Source: Streptomyces sp. NBC_00659
GTDB lineage: Bacteria > Actinomycetota > Actinomycetes > Streptomycetales > Streptomycetaceae
Direction of reading: 5' to 3'
Assembly (NCBI RefSeq): GCF_036226925.1
Contig: NZ_CP109031.1
Span: 8,804,001 to 8,868,000, forward strand
Length of the DNA: 64,000 nucleotides
Shown here one piece after another: positions 35,395 to 44,112 of this stretch. Numbering within the stretch: position 1 is the first letter of the stretch; each line of letters starts with the position of its first letter. A program made the translations under genes and the position numbers. The notes under the pieces were generated by a model. The model saw only the letters and a program-made list of their open reading frames with translations, was not told the DNA's origin and did not search any database.

Positions 35395-36142
35395 GTCCGC
35401 CGCCCGCGTGGCCGTGCTGGTGCGCCACAACGTGCTGCTCATGGCGCGCGAACCCGGTCCGGTGCTGAGCCGGATGATCCTCCCGCTCGTCTTCGTCACG
35501 CTGCTGCGTCCGCTCTACCTGGCCGGACAGGGCCGCGTGGCCGGCACGGAACAAGCTGTCGTCGGCACGCTGGTCACCTTCTCGCTGCTCGCCCTCAGCA
35601 TCTGTGGCAGCGCGATCCTCACCGAACGGCTCGGCCGTACCTGGGACCGCCTGCGCGGAACCGCTCTGCGTCCCGCCGAGCTGCTCGTCGCGAAGGCCGT
35701 CCCGGCCTTCGCGGCCCTGCTCGCCCAGCAGTTGCTCATCGTGGGCTTCGCCGTGTGCGTCTTCGGACTGCGTGTCCCGCACCCCTTCCTGCTGCTGGGT
35801 CTCCTGCTGAGCTGGAGCTGCGCACTCCTCGGACTCGGCACCCTGGTCGGCGTTCTGGTCCGCAGCCTGGGGGCGCTCTCGGCCGCCTTCGACATCGGCG
35901 GAATGCTGCTGAGCAGTGTCGGGGGCGCGCTCGTGCCGCTCGCCGCCCTGCCGACCTGGGTCTCGGACGTGGCCCCGGCCTCGCCCGGTTACTGGGCCGC
36001 GCACGGCATGCGTGCGGCTCTGTCCGGCGACACGTCCGCCGTGGCGCAGGCCTGCGGCACGCTCCTCGGCGTGGCACTGGCCTGTGGTGTCGGGGCATCG
36101 GTACGGCTGGTGGGCCGCAGTGGCAGGCTGGTGGCGTTCTAG
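35384..36142 (+). CDS. ABC-2 type exporter permease
   Basis: 252 residues with six hydrophobic helices (for example MILPLVFVTLLRPLYLAG, GTLVTFSLLALSICGSAIL, GGMLLSSVGGALVPLAALP). The ABC-2 membrane domain with the late motif PLAALPTWVSDVAPASPGYW fits the DrrB/LptF-like permeases of the partner ATPase. ATG 35384 has GGAGG 7 nt upstream, inside the ATPase gene, showing tight coupling. A strong terminator follows 5 bp after the stop. Confidence 0.88.
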   Translation: MPRESAARVAVLVRHNVLLMAREPGPVLSRMILPLVFVTLLRPLYLAGQGRVAGTEQAVVGTLVTFSLLALSICGSAILTERLGRTWDRLRGTALRPAELLVAKAVPAFAALLAQQLLIVGFAVCVFGLRVPHPFLLLGLLLSWSCALLGLGTLVGVLVRSLGALSAAFDIGGMLLSSVGGALVPLAALPTWVSDVAPASPGYWAAHGMRAALSGDTSAVAQACGTLLGVALACGVGASVRLVGRSGRLVAF

Positions 36143-36146
36143 CCGA

Positions 36147-36191
36147 CCGGCCCCTGAACTCGCCTGTCAGGATGGCGAGTTCAGGGGCCGG
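36147..36191. terminator. Terminator of the ABC exporter operon
   Basis: Perfect 18-bp stem (36147-36164 with 36174-36191) and 9-nt loop, between the ABC operon and the convergent TetR gene. Confidence 0.85.
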
Positions 36192-36247
36192 CATGACATC
36201 CGGCCGGGCGGTCGCGGTCCTTCGGGCGGGTGGGGCCCATCGGGCGG

Positions 36248-36847
36248 TCAGGGCCCTTCGGTTCGGCGCAGGCCCGCGACGAGTGTCTCGACCAGTCGGC
36301 GCGCGTCGTAGCGGGGGTCGTTGTGGGCGCCGATGCAGAGGTTGCCGATGCCGCGCATCAGTTGATAGGCCGTCAGGCCGGGGCGGATCTCGCCGGATTC
36401 GGCGGCGGCGTCGAGGAGCCGGGTGCACACGGGGAGCAGTCGGTCGATGAAGTACCTGTGCAGTGCGTCGAACGCCGTGTTGTCGGGCTGCAGAACGGCG
36501 GCGAGCCCGTGCTTGGTGACGAGGAAGTCGACGAACAGGTCGATCCATCGTGACAGCGCGGCGTAGGGGGACGCGCAGTCGTTCAGCAGGGCCGGACCCG
36601 CCTCGGCGCAGGCCTCGACCTGGTGACGGTAGACGGAGACGATGAGATCCGCCCGCGTCGGGAAGTGGCGGTAGATCGTGGCCGTACCGACGCCGGCCCT
36701 GGCCGCGATGTCGCGCACGGGTGCCTCCACACCCGACGTGGCGAAGATCGCGGCGGCCGCGTCCAGCAAGGTCTCCTGGTTGCGCCGGGCGTCGGCCCGC
36801 CTGGGCCGGGCCGACGCCTTCCCCGTGGTGTCTTCGCTGTCGTTCAT
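36248..36847 (-). CDS. TetR-family regulator of the aldo/keto reductase
   Basis: 199 residues. Helix-turn-helix: RNQETLLDAAAAIFATSGVE then VRDIAARAGVGTATIYRHFP; the C-terminal domain is of the SbtR-like kind (ALSRWIDLFVDFLVTKHGLA). GGGAAGGG lies just before the ATG. Three copies of one operator fill the space to the divergent aldo/keto reductase gene, making that gene and itself the likely targets. Confidence 0.9.
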   Translation of the reverse strand: MNDSEDTTGKASARPRRADARRNQETLLDAAAAIFATSGVEAPVRDIAARAGVGTATIYRHFPTRADLIVSVYRHQVEACAEAGPALLNDCASPYAALSRWIDLFVDFLVTKHGLAAVLQPDNTAFDALHRYFIDRLLPVCTRLLDAAAESGEIRPGLTAYQLMRGIGNLCIGAHNDPRYDARRLVETLVAGLRRTEGP

Positions 36848-36879
36848 CGCGCCCTTCCCTGTACGGCCGGACAGTCAAA

Positions 36880-36949
36880 CGGAACGGTGTTCCGTATCGC
36901 CTTGCTAAGCGGGACAGTGTTCCGTATCGTCAAGTGGGACAGTGTTCCG
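36880..36949. promoter_or_regulatory. Three TetR operator copies
   Basis: CGGAACGGTGTTCCG (36880-36894), CGGGACAGTGTTCCG (36910-36924) and TGGGACAGTGTTCCG (36935-36949). The middle copy sits in the 17-bp spacer of a plus-strand promoter, TTGCTA (36902-36907) and TATCGT (36925-36930). Confidence 0.82.
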
Positions 36950-37031
36950 TTTGTCCATGATGGCAGACCGGGGACCCGGCGACCAATCTCGCCGCCGTCC
37001 TCACGCTCACCCGTATCGAAGGAGGCAGGTC

Positions 37032-38051
37032 ATGCAGTACCGCACCTTGGGCCGCACCGGAGTGCAGATCAGCTCGCTCGCGCTCGGCGCGATGAACTTC
37101 GGCAGAATCGGGCGCACCAGCCAGGACGAGGCCACCGCCATCGTCGACGCCGCTCTCGACGGCGGGATCAACCTCATCGACACCGCCGACATGTACGGCG
37201 ACGGTGAGTCGGAGGAGATGGTCGGCAAGGCCATCGCCGGCCGCCGCGACGACATCGTGCTGGCCACGAAGGCGGGCATGCCCATGGGTGACGAGCGCAA
37301 CCACCGGGGCGCCTCGCGCCGCTGGCTGGTCACCGAGCTGGACAACAGTCTGCGCAGACTCGGTGTCGACCACGTCGATCTCTACCAGATCCACCGGTGG
37401 GACCCGAGTACCGGCGACGAGGAGACGCTGTCGGCGCTGACCGACCTGCAACGTGCGGGAAAGATACGCTACTTCGGCTCCTCGACCTTCCCCGCCCATC
37501 GCATCGTGCAGGCTCAATGGGCGGCCCGTGAGCATCACTTGAGGCCCTACGTCACCGAACAGCCCAGCTACTCCATCCTGCAACGGGGGATCGAGGCGCA
37601 TGTCCTGCCCGTGACCGAGGAGTACGGCCTCGGTGTGCTGGTCTGGAGCCCGCTGGCCTCGGGCTGGCTGTCCGGCGCGGTCAGGGAGGGCAGGGAGATC
37701 ACCACCAGCCGCTCGGCGTTCCTGCCGCAGCGCTTCGACCTCTCCGTCCCCTCCAACCAGGCCCGGCTGGATGCCGTGGAGCGTCTGGCGGTCATCGCCG
37801 AGGAGGCCGGACTGACGCTGATCCAGCTCGCACTCGGCTTCGTCACCGCGCATCCCGCCGTGACCAGCGCGCTGATCGGCCCCCGGACACTGGAGCACCT
37901 GCGCGGCCAGCTCGCCGCCGCGGACACCGTGCTCTCCGCGGATGTACTCGACGCGATCGACGCCGTCGTGTCCCCGGGGACCGACCTCGCCGCGCACGAG
38001 AAGTTCGACACCCCGCCCGCCCTGCTCGACCCGGCACTGCGACGCCGCTGA
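37032..38051 (+). CDS. Aldo/keto reductase
   Basis: 339 residues, an (alpha/beta)8 NADPH-dependent oxidoreductase of the Tas/YajO-like AKR group. Motifs: MQYRTLGRTGVQISSLALGA, the catalytic Asp/Tyr in LIDTADMYGDGESEE, Lys in VLATKAGMPMGD, His in LYQIHRWDP, and the cofactor site HPAVTSALIGPRTLEHLRGQ. GGAGG precedes ATG 37032 by 6 nt. Substrates are small carbonyl compounds. Probably induced when the divergent TetR regulator meets its ligand. Confidence 0.92.
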   Translation: MQYRTLGRTGVQISSLALGAMNFGRIGRTSQDEATAIVDAALDGGINLIDTADMYGDGESEEMVGKAIAGRRDDIVLATKAGMPMGDERNHRGASRRWLVTELDNSLRRLGVDHVDLYQIHRWDPSTGDEETLSALTDLQRAGKIRYFGSSTFPAHRIVQAQWAAREHHLRPYVTEQPSYSILQRGIEAHVLPVTEEYGLGVLVWSPLASGWLSGAVREGREITTSRSAFLPQRFDLSVPSNQARLDAVERLAVIAEEAGLTLIQLALGFVTAHPAVTSALIGPRTLEHLRGQLAAADTVLSADVLDAIDAVVSPGTDLAAHEKFDTPPALLDPALRRR

Positions 38052-38072
38052 CGGCTTGGGCGACGGGCCTGA

Positions 38073-38109
38073 CGGCCCCGCCCCGGGTCAGAGTTCCGGA
38101 GCGGGGCCG
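38073..38109. terminator. Terminator between convergent genes
   Basis: A 9-bp stem CGGCCCCGC/GCGGGGCCG with an inner CCGG pairing, 22 bp after the aldo/keto reductase stop. Confidence 0.6.
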
Positions 38110-38138
38110 CCAGGAGTCCGTGGGCCGAACGCCGGCTG

Positions 38139-40490
38139 TCAGCCTGTGTAGGCCTCGAACTCGGACAACTGCCCGGCGGGCCAGCCGGTGTTGCCCGTGA
38201 TGAGGACGCGCAGATAGCGGGTGGGGGTGCCGGACAGGGTGAGGGTCGCGGTGTTGCCGCTCGACGGGTCGAAGGCGTATCCGGCCGACGCCTTGAGGGT
38301 GGTGAACGTGGTGTTGTCGGTGCTGCCCTGGATGCTCAGGGTCTGGGTGCGCGTGGCCCACGCGGTTGCCGGAGGAAGTCTGAGGACGACGCGCTTGACC
38401 GCTTTGGCGGCGCCCAGGTCGACGGTCAGGGACTGCGGGAAGGCGTTGTTGGCGCTTTCCCAATAGCTGTTCGCGTTGCCGTCCACCGCGTTGGCCCCGG
38501 GGTAGACGTCCGTGTGGCTCGACTCGGTGACCGGCCGGTTCTTGGCGAGGTTCACGGTGGGGTCGGTGGGCGGGTCGGTCGGAGGATCGGTGGGCGGGTC
38601 GGTCGGCGGAGGGGTGCCGCCGCCGGGTACTCCGCCATTGGTCCACTTCGGGGTCGGCCAGTTCCCCGTGCAGGCCGGCGGGTCGGCGTACCAGCCGCTG
38701 TTGCCCGTACCCCGGGTGATCTGGAAGCCGGAGCCGACGCAGTTGTGGATCGGGTTGGACTGGCCGATGTTCGTGGCCGTGACGTTGCTGAAGGAGGCCG
38801 TCCCCGGGGCCTGGATCTGGAGTGCGTAGGTACCGGCTCCGTCGATCCGCACGTGGTCGAAGCGCAGACCGTTCGTGGCTCCCTCGATGTTCATGATCGC
38901 GGCGTAGGAGCTGTCGAGGATCTCGCTGTCGGTGATGTCGACGGTCGCGTTCAGGGGCTCGTTGAGTCCGCTGAACCAGACCGCGCCGACCCCGAACTGC
39001 CAGTTGTAGTCGTTGTTCCCGGCCCGTATCAGGGTGTTGCGGGCGGCCGTGATGGTGCCGGAGACGGCCGTGCCCTGGCCGGAGTTGACCCCGGGATAGC
39101 GGTTCGCGACATGCAGGCCGCCACCGTTGGTGACGGTGTCCGCCATGACGTTGTCGGAGAGGGTGATGTCCTTGCCGCCGTAGGTGACGATGTTGTTCGC
39201 GAGGATCGGCAGGACCACCGTGTCGAAGGTGAACTTGTTCTTGACGTTCGGGACGCTCTCCGCCCACATCGCGAGGCCGTCGTCACCGGTGTTCCGTACG
39301 AACGTGTTGGTGACGGTGGAGTTGGTGACGCCCATGTGGAAGTTCACGCCGTCCGCGGTCTGATCGAGGATGCGGCTGTTCTTGATGGTGAAGTTGTTCA
39401 TCGGCCCGTCCATCCAGGCCCCGCATTTGGTGTGCTGCATCCACACGTTGTCGACCGTGGAGTCGGACAGCGCACCGCCGACGGCGTTGACCTGGTCGTT
39501 GTCCACGCGTTCGCGGATGTCGCCGATGATGGCGAAGTCCTTGAGCGTGACGTTCTTGCTGCCGCCCTGACCGGCGTACTTGCCGTAGACGCCGACGCCT
39601 TTCGACCGGTCCACCGGGTCGCGGCCGGTGAGGACGCTGTACCAGGGGCCCGCCCCGGCCAGTGTCACCTGGTCGACGACGATGTGATCGCGGACCTGGA
39701 AGGTGCCCTGCGGGATGTACACGGTCCTGCCCTGTGCCTTGCCCGCGTCGACGGCCGCCTGGATCTTCGCGGTGGAATCGGATGCGCCGGTCGGATCCGC
39801 GCCGAAGTCGCCGACGACGTCGAGGGCTCCGGACGGTTTGCCGATCGGCGCGCCCACCTGCTCGAAGTCGGCGAGGTCGATGGTGAACGAGGGTGACTCG
39901 CTCGTGGAGGAGACCTGGAGGCGCACCTTGCTGCCGGCCGGCAGCGTCGAGCCGAACATGGTGCGGGTCTCGTCGTAGAAGTGATGCGGGTTGGTGTCGC
40001 CGGGGTTGTTGTTGAACGGATAACCGCCGTAGTACCAGCCGTACTTGGAGGTCACCGGGACACTCTTGAGCCGGCTGCCGTTCACCTTGAGGTCGAGGCT
40101 CGCGTCACGGCCGCTGCCGGCGGCGTTGTCCGGCAGCGAGTAGCGGAACGACATGGCGTCGGCGGGTGCGGTCAGCGTGAACTCGACGTACTCGCCCGTC
40201 GCGTCCAGCGTCACGGCCTGGCGTCCGGACGCCTCGGAGGGGAGATGGCCGTAGAGCCGGTCCGGGCCGATGAGGGTGCCGTTCGTGGCGGCGTACTCGG
40301 CTTCCTGTTCCTTGAACGGAACGGCCGCGCCCCGGCCGGAGATCCCGACGGGGGAAGGGGCGGGTACCCCTGCGGCGGACGCGTGGGGGGCCAGGGCCAC
40401 CGTGACGACGGTGCCGGCCGCGGCGAGTGCCAGCGACATGGACACCGCCGTGCCGCGGCGCAGGGGTCTGCGTTGGGGAGAGGGAGTCAC
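38139..40490 (-). CDS. Secreted beta-helix glycanase (GH87/mycodextranase-like) with two binding modules
   Basis: 783-residue secreted enzyme. Signal peptide about residues 1-39; CBM35-like jelly roll about 55-215 (FKEQEAEYAATNGTLIGPD); right-handed parallel beta-helix about 222-590 (VGDFGADPTGASDSTAKIQA, then many NxTIxNSxI turns); a Pro/Thr linker of TDPP repeats; and a C-terminal F5/8 discoidin-like module about 646-783 (AVDGNANSYWESA). Paired Asp residues in NTGDDGLAMWAE match the catalytic site of GH87 alpha-1,3-glucanases, so attack on fungal or dental alpha-1,3-glucan is a reasonable guess. Other beta-helix enzymes (GH55, GH28-like) are possible. No regulator is adjacent. Confidence 0.8.
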   Translation of the reverse strand: MTPSPQRRPLRRGTAVSMSLALAAAGTVVTVALAPHASAAGVPAPSPVGISGRGAAVPFKEQEAEYAATNGTLIGPDRLYGHLPSEASGRQAVTLDATGEYVEFTLTAPADAMSFRYSLPDNAAGSGRDASLDLKVNGSRLKSVPVTSKYGWYYGGYPFNNNPGDTNPHHFYDETRTMFGSTLPAGSKVRLQVSSTSESPSFTIDLADFEQVGAPIGKPSGALDVVGDFGADPTGASDSTAKIQAAVDAGKAQGRTVYIPQGTFQVRDHIVVDQVTLAGAGPWYSVLTGRDPVDRSKGVGVYGKYAGQGGSKNVTLKDFAIIGDIRERVDNDQVNAVGGALSDSTVDNVWMQHTKCGAWMDGPMNNFTIKNSRILDQTADGVNFHMGVTNSTVTNTFVRNTGDDGLAMWAESVPNVKNKFTFDTVVLPILANNIVTYGGKDITLSDNVMADTVTNGGGLHVANRYPGVNSGQGTAVSGTITAARNTLIRAGNNDYNWQFGVGAVWFSGLNEPLNATVDITDSEILDSSYAAIMNIEGATNGLRFDHVRIDGAGTYALQIQAPGTASFSNVTATNIGQSNPIHNCVGSGFQITRGTGNSGWYADPPACTGNWPTPKWTNGGVPGGGTPPPTDPPTDPPTDPPTDPTVNLAKNRPVTESSHTDVYPGANAVDGNANSYWESANNAFPQSLTVDLGAAKAVKRVVLRLPPATAWATRTQTLSIQGSTDNTTFTTLKASAGYAFDPSSGNTATLTLSGTPTRYLRVLITGNTGWPAGQLSEFEAYTG

Positions 40491-40692
40491 AGGTGTGCGT
40501 CCTTAGGGCTCGTGGGGTGAGCGGACGCAAGAAGGCTAGGAGCGACGGCAAGAGAAGTCCATGAACGTGCGCAAGATTGATACAGAGGATCGCAATTAAT
40601 CGACGATCACGCGATGCCGGGGGCTGCGTGTATCGCGGGGATATCGAAAACCGCATACGTCACCGCAACCGGCCTTCCCCTTCACTTGCACC

Positions 40693-41403
40693 ATGAGCAA
40701 CGACGCACCCTTGTCAGCACCGCCCCGCCGCACCCGCGGGATCGTGTTCGCCGGCCTGGCGGTCCTCGCCCTGGCGAGCGCCCTGTTCGTCATACGGGGG
40801 CCGCTCATGATGTCCGCCCCGAGATGCATGGCCGGGCGCTGGCACGGCTGCTACGACACGTTCAACGGTGTGGTGCTCATGACGCTGGTCGCGGTGCCGA
40901 TGGCCGTGCTGGTGTCGTGGGCACTCGCCTACCGGCGGCATGCCGTCGGCCTCGGTTCGACGTGGGCGTGGCGCAAGTCGCTGGCCGAGGTGGGCATGGT
41001 CCACGGGACGGTGCCGTTCCTGTGGCTGACCATGATGCCGGGCCTCGCGCCGGGCGTCGCCCCCCGTCGGGTGAGCCTGGTGCCGCTGCGGGACATGGTC
41101 GCGATGGGGACGCTCGGGATCATCGGCAACCTGCTGGTCTTCGCGGCGCTGGGATTCTTCGCCCCCATGCGGTTCGCGGCGCTGGCGTCCGTGCCGCGGA
41201 TCCTGGCGCTCGGGGCGGGCTGCTCGGTCCTGGTCGAGGTCGCCCAGTACGTCCTGTGGCTGGACCGGGTGTCCTCCGTGGACGACGTCCTGGTCAACGC
41301 CACCGGCGCCCTGCTCGCCGGGCTGGCCTCGCGCCGCTGGTGGCGCACCCCGGCGGAAGCGCCGTCGGACCGGCCTCGCCCCACGCCGGCGCCGGTGGGC
41401 TGA
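40693..41403 (+). CDS. VanZ-like membrane protein
   Basis: 236 residues with about five hydrophobic segments. The C-terminal VanZ domain is clear: VSLVPLRDMVAMGTLGIIGN, LLVFAALGFFAPM and VEVAQYVLWLDRVSSVDDVL, the DDVLVNATGALLA end being diagnostic. VanZ proteins are linked to low-level teicoplanin resistance in enterococci, but the domain is widespread and mostly of unknown role. It lies 70 bp before a two-component system on the same strand, though with its own intergenic promoter between. Confidence 0.82.
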   Translation: MSNDAPLSAPPRRTRGIVFAGLAVLALASALFVIRGPLMMSAPRCMAGRWHGCYDTFNGVVLMTLVAVPMAVLVSWALAYRRHAVGLGSTWAWRKSLAEVGMVHGTVPFLWLTMMPGLAPGVAPRRVSLVPLRDMVAMGTLGIIGNLLVFAALGFFAPMRFAALASVPRILALGAGCSVLVEVAQYVLWLDRVSSVDDVLVNATGALLAGLASRRWWRTPAEAPSDRPRPTPAPVG

Positions 41404-41432
41404 GCCGTGGCTCCGGTACGCACCCGTCGTCG

Positions 41433-41466
41433 CGATACGTCGGCGATACGGCGTACTGCTTAGGCT
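41433..41466 (+). promoter_or_regulatory. Response-regulator promoter with direct repeats
   Basis: CGATAC occurs twice with an 11-bp period (41433 and 41444), the spacing used by OmpR-type regulators, located where the -35 would be. TAGGCT (41461-41466) is 6 nt before the ATG, giving a leaderless message and suggesting autoregulation. Confidence 0.5.
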
Positions 41467-41472
41467 TCGGAC

Positions 41473-42222
41473 ATGCGTGTACTGATCGTGGAGGACGAGC
41501 CCTACCTGGCCGAGGCCGTCCGTGACGGTCTGCGGCTGGAGGCGATCGCCGCCGACATCGCCGCCGACGGCGACTCCGCCCTGGAACTGCTCGGCGTCAA
41601 CTCCTACGATCTCGCGGTCCTCGACCGTGACATCCCCGGCCCCTCCGGCGACGAGGTCGCCCGGCGTATCGTCGCCTCCGGCAGCGGCATCCCGATCCTC
41701 ATGCTCACCGCCGCCGACCGGATCGAGGACAAGGCTTCCGGGTTCGAACTCGGCGCCGACGACTACCTCACCAAACCGTTCGAGCTACGGGAACTTGTGA
41801 TGCGGCTGAGGGCGCTCGACCGCAGGCGCGCGTACGCCCGGCCGCCGGTCCGCGAGATCGCGGGCCTGCGGCTGGACCCCTTCCGCCGGGAGGTCTTCCG
41901 CGACGGACGCCATGTCGCGCTCACCCGGAAGCAGTTCGCCGTGCTGGAAGTCCTCGTCGCCGCCGAGGGCGGTGTCATCAGCGCCGAAGAGCTGTTGCAG
42001 CGGGCCTGGGACGAGAACGCCAACCCTTTCACCAACGCCGTCCGCATCACCGTGTCCGCCCTGCGCAAACGGCTCGGCGAACCATGGATCATCGCCACCG
42101 TGCCCGGCGTCGGCTACCGGATCGACACCGCGACGGACACCCACACGGGCACGGGCACCGACACCGACACGGGGACGGCCATGGGGACGGACGCCATCCA
42201 CCCCGGCGGTACTCATGGATAG
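41473..42222 (+). CDS. OmpR/PhoB-type response regulator
   Basis: 249 residues. Receiver domain with acidic pair DE (VEDEPYLAEAV), a phospho-acceptor Asp in LAVLDRDIPGPSGDE, Thr in LMLTAADR and Lys in DDYLTKPF. C-terminal winged helix (VALTRKQFAVLEVLVAAEGG, TNAVRITVSALRKRLG, TVPGVGYRID). The last 25 residues are a low-complexity Thr/Gly/Asp tail. The gene overlaps the sensor kinase by 8 bp, so they are translated together. Leaderless start likely. Confidence 0.93.
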   Translation: MRVLIVEDEPYLAEAVRDGLRLEAIAADIAADGDSALELLGVNSYDLAVLDRDIPGPSGDEVARRIVASGSGIPILMLTAADRIEDKASGFELGADDYLTKPFELRELVMRLRALDRRRAYARPPVREIAGLRLDPFRREVFRDGRHVALTRKQFAVLEVLVAAEGGVISAEELLQRAWDENANPFTNAVRITVSALRKRLGEPWIIATVPGVGYRIDTATDTHTGTGTDTDTGTAMGTDAIHPGGTHG

Positions 42223-43318
42223 ACACCCAGGGCACAGCGCCCGGCTGAAACTCACCCTCAGCTACGCCGGATTCCTCTTCGTCGCCGGCACGCTCCTGCT
42301 GGTCGTCATGTGGGTGTTCGTGCTGCGCTGGCTTCCGACGAACGACCCCCGGCTCATCCAGAAGACATACGGCGCCGTGATCATCGTCGGGCCCAGCCGC
42401 TCCGACCTGCTGCGCGGCTTCGCCCCCGCCGCGGGCGTCGCGCTGGCCTTCCTCCTGGTGTTCGGCCTCCTCGGGGGATGGATCCTCGCCGGCCGGATGC
42501 TCTCACCCCTCACACGGATCACGGACGCGGTACGGACGGCCGGGAGCGGGTCGCTGTCGCACCGGATCCGTATGAAGGGCCGCCAGGACGAGTTCCGCGA
42601 ACTCTCCGACGCCTTCGACTCGATGCTCGAACAACTCGAGTCCCAGGTCGCCGAGCAGCAGCGCTTCGCCGCGAACGCCTCCCACGAACTGCGCACCCCG
42701 CTGGCGATCTCACGGACACTCTTGGACGTCGCCCGCACGGACCCCACGCAGGACCGGGAGAAACTCATCGAACGCCTGCACGCCGTCAATACGCGGGCGA
42801 TCGACCTCACCGAGGCCCTCCTGCTGCTCAGCCGCAGCGACCGCGGAAACCTTCCCCGCGAGAGCGTCGACCTCTCCCTCATCGCCGAGGAGGCCGCCGA
42901 AACGCTGCTCCCCTTCGCCGAAGAGCGCCGGATCACGCTCGACGTCACCGGCGGGGCGGCCCGGACCAGCGGCTCCGCGGAGCTTCTGCTGCGGATGGCG
43001 ACGAACCTCGTCCAGAACGCCGTCGTCCACAACCTCCCCGATGGCGGCACCGTGACGGTCCACACCGGGACGGACGGCCGCGCGAGCGTGCTGCGGGTCG
43101 AGAACACAGGCCCTCGGCTCCCGCCGGAACTGGTGCCCACCCTCACCGAACCGTTCCGGCGCGGAACGGAACGCGTACGCACCGACGAGCACGCGGGCGT
43201 CGGCCTGGGCCTGGCCATCGTGGCCGGCATCGTCCGTGCCCACGACGGGACCCTCGAACTCGCCCCCCGCCCCGACGGTGGTCTCCTGGTCACGGTCCGG
43301 CTGCCCGGCACGCCGTAG
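42215..43318 (+). CDS. Sensor histidine kinase
   Basis: 367 residues. Two membrane helices (LSYAGFLFVAGTLLLVVMWV and APAAGVALAFLLVFGLLGGW) flank a short outside loop of about 45 residues; then HAMP (GRMLSPLTRITDAVRTAGSG), a dimerisation/phosphoacceptor helix with the H box ASHELRTPLA, and a catalytic domain with N box NLVQNAVVHN and G box HAGVGLGLAIV. Structure is VanS-like. It phosphorylates the overlapping response regulator. The signal and targets are unknown; a role in cell-envelope stress is suggested only by the nearby VanZ gene. Confidence 0.92.
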   Translation: MDRHPGHSARLKLTLSYAGFLFVAGTLLLVVMWVFVLRWLPTNDPRLIQKTYGAVIIVGPSRSDLLRGFAPAAGVALAFLLVFGLLGGWILAGRMLSPLTRITDAVRTAGSGSLSHRIRMKGRQDEFRELSDAFDSMLEQLESQVAEQQRFAANASHELRTPLAISRTLLDVARTDPTQDREKLIERLHAVNTRAIDLTEALLLLSRSDRGNLPRESVDLSLIAEEAAETLLPFAEERRITLDVTGGAARTSGSAELLLRMATNLVQNAVVHNLPDGGTVTVHTGTDGRASVLRVENTGPRLPPELVPTLTEPFRRGTERVRTDEHAGVGLGLAIVAGIVRAHDGTLELAPRPDGGLLVTVRLPGTP

Positions 43319-43359
43319 GCGGCGTCCCCGGGCGGGGCCGCACCGCCGGGTGACGCCGT

Positions 43360-43950
43360 TCAGCCGGCGGTTCCGTAGGCGGCCATGAACATGTCCACGA
43401 GTCCGTCGACCGCGTCCGCGTCGATCGGGCGGGTGGACATCAGGCTGCGGTAGTACAGGGCACCGCACAACACCTCGGCGGCGAACTCCAGGTTCGCGTC
43501 CGCGGTCAGTTCGCCGGCGCGCTGGGCGCGTGTGATCCGGTCGAGGGTGCTCTGCTCGACGGTGGCCAGGAAGCGTTCGTGCAGTGTCGCCCGGAGCGCG
43601 GGATCCCCTTGTGCCTCGGCGATGACCGCGCGGTAGACGGGGCCGATCGGCGGGCTGGACAGGGCCGCGCCGGAACGGAGGAACTGCTCGCGCAGATCCT
43701 CGCGGACGTTCCCCGTGTCGCGGTAGTCCAGGTCGCTGGTCCACACACGGCTGAGCGCGTCGAGCAGCAGCGCCGCCTTGGAGGGCCAGCGCCGGTAGAT
43801 CGTGTGCTTTCCGACTCCGGCCCGGCGGCCGACGGCCTCGATGCTCAGGCCCGTGTACCCGACCTCCGCGGCCAGATCGAGGGTCGCCTGCAACAACTCC
43901 TCGGTGCGCTCGGCACCTCGACGCCGAGGCGCGGCGGGCGGTTCGGTCAT
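43360..43950 (-). CDS. TetR-family regulator
   Basis: 196 residues. Helix-turn-helix: [20 protein letters not shown] then [20 protein letters not shown], and a TetR_C-type domain ([20 protein letters not shown]). TAACAT on the minus strand (43962-43957) lies 6 nt before the ATG, consistent with a leaderless transcript. A palindromic operator begins at that -10. A second copy sits at the start site of the divergent DUF1801 gene, its likely target. Confidence 0.9.
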   Translation of the reverse strand: MTEPPAAPRRRGAERTEELLQATLDLAAEVGYTGLSIEAVGRRAGVGKHTIYRRWPSKAALLLDALSRVWTSDLDYRDTGNVREDLREQFLRSGAALSSPPIGPVYRAVIAEAQGDPALRATLHERFLATVEQSTLDRITRAQRAGELTADANLEFAAEVLCGALYYRSLMSTRPIDADAVDGLVDMFMAAYGTAG

Positions 43951-43961
43951 GAGTCCATGTT

Positions 43962-44038
43962 ATCGGCACGTGCCGTGCCGTTGACAATGCCAGGTCCGCG
44001 CGGAATATTCGGGCGCTATCGGCACGGTGCGTGTCGAT
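43962..44038. promoter_or_regulatory. Two TetR operators and a divergent promoter
   Basis: Two 21-bp palindromes with arms ATCGGCACG/CGTGYCGWT: 43962-43982 and 44018-44038. Between them, on the plus strand, TTGACA (43981-43986), 17-bp spacer, AATATT (44004-44009). The second operator covers the predicted transcription start. Confidence 0.78.
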
Positions 44039-44112
44039 GGTGGACGGGTGGCGTGCCGTCACCCGCGTGCCCCGAGAGTGGGGGCAACGGATCCTCAAGG
44101 GGGAGTTCTGTC

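Noticed and set aside
40693..43318. Glycopeptide resistance cluster (VanZ plus VanRS-like)
   Set aside because: No vanH, vanA or vanX-type ligase, dehydrogenase or dipeptidase genes are present, and VanZ and VanRS-like proteins are common elsewhere.
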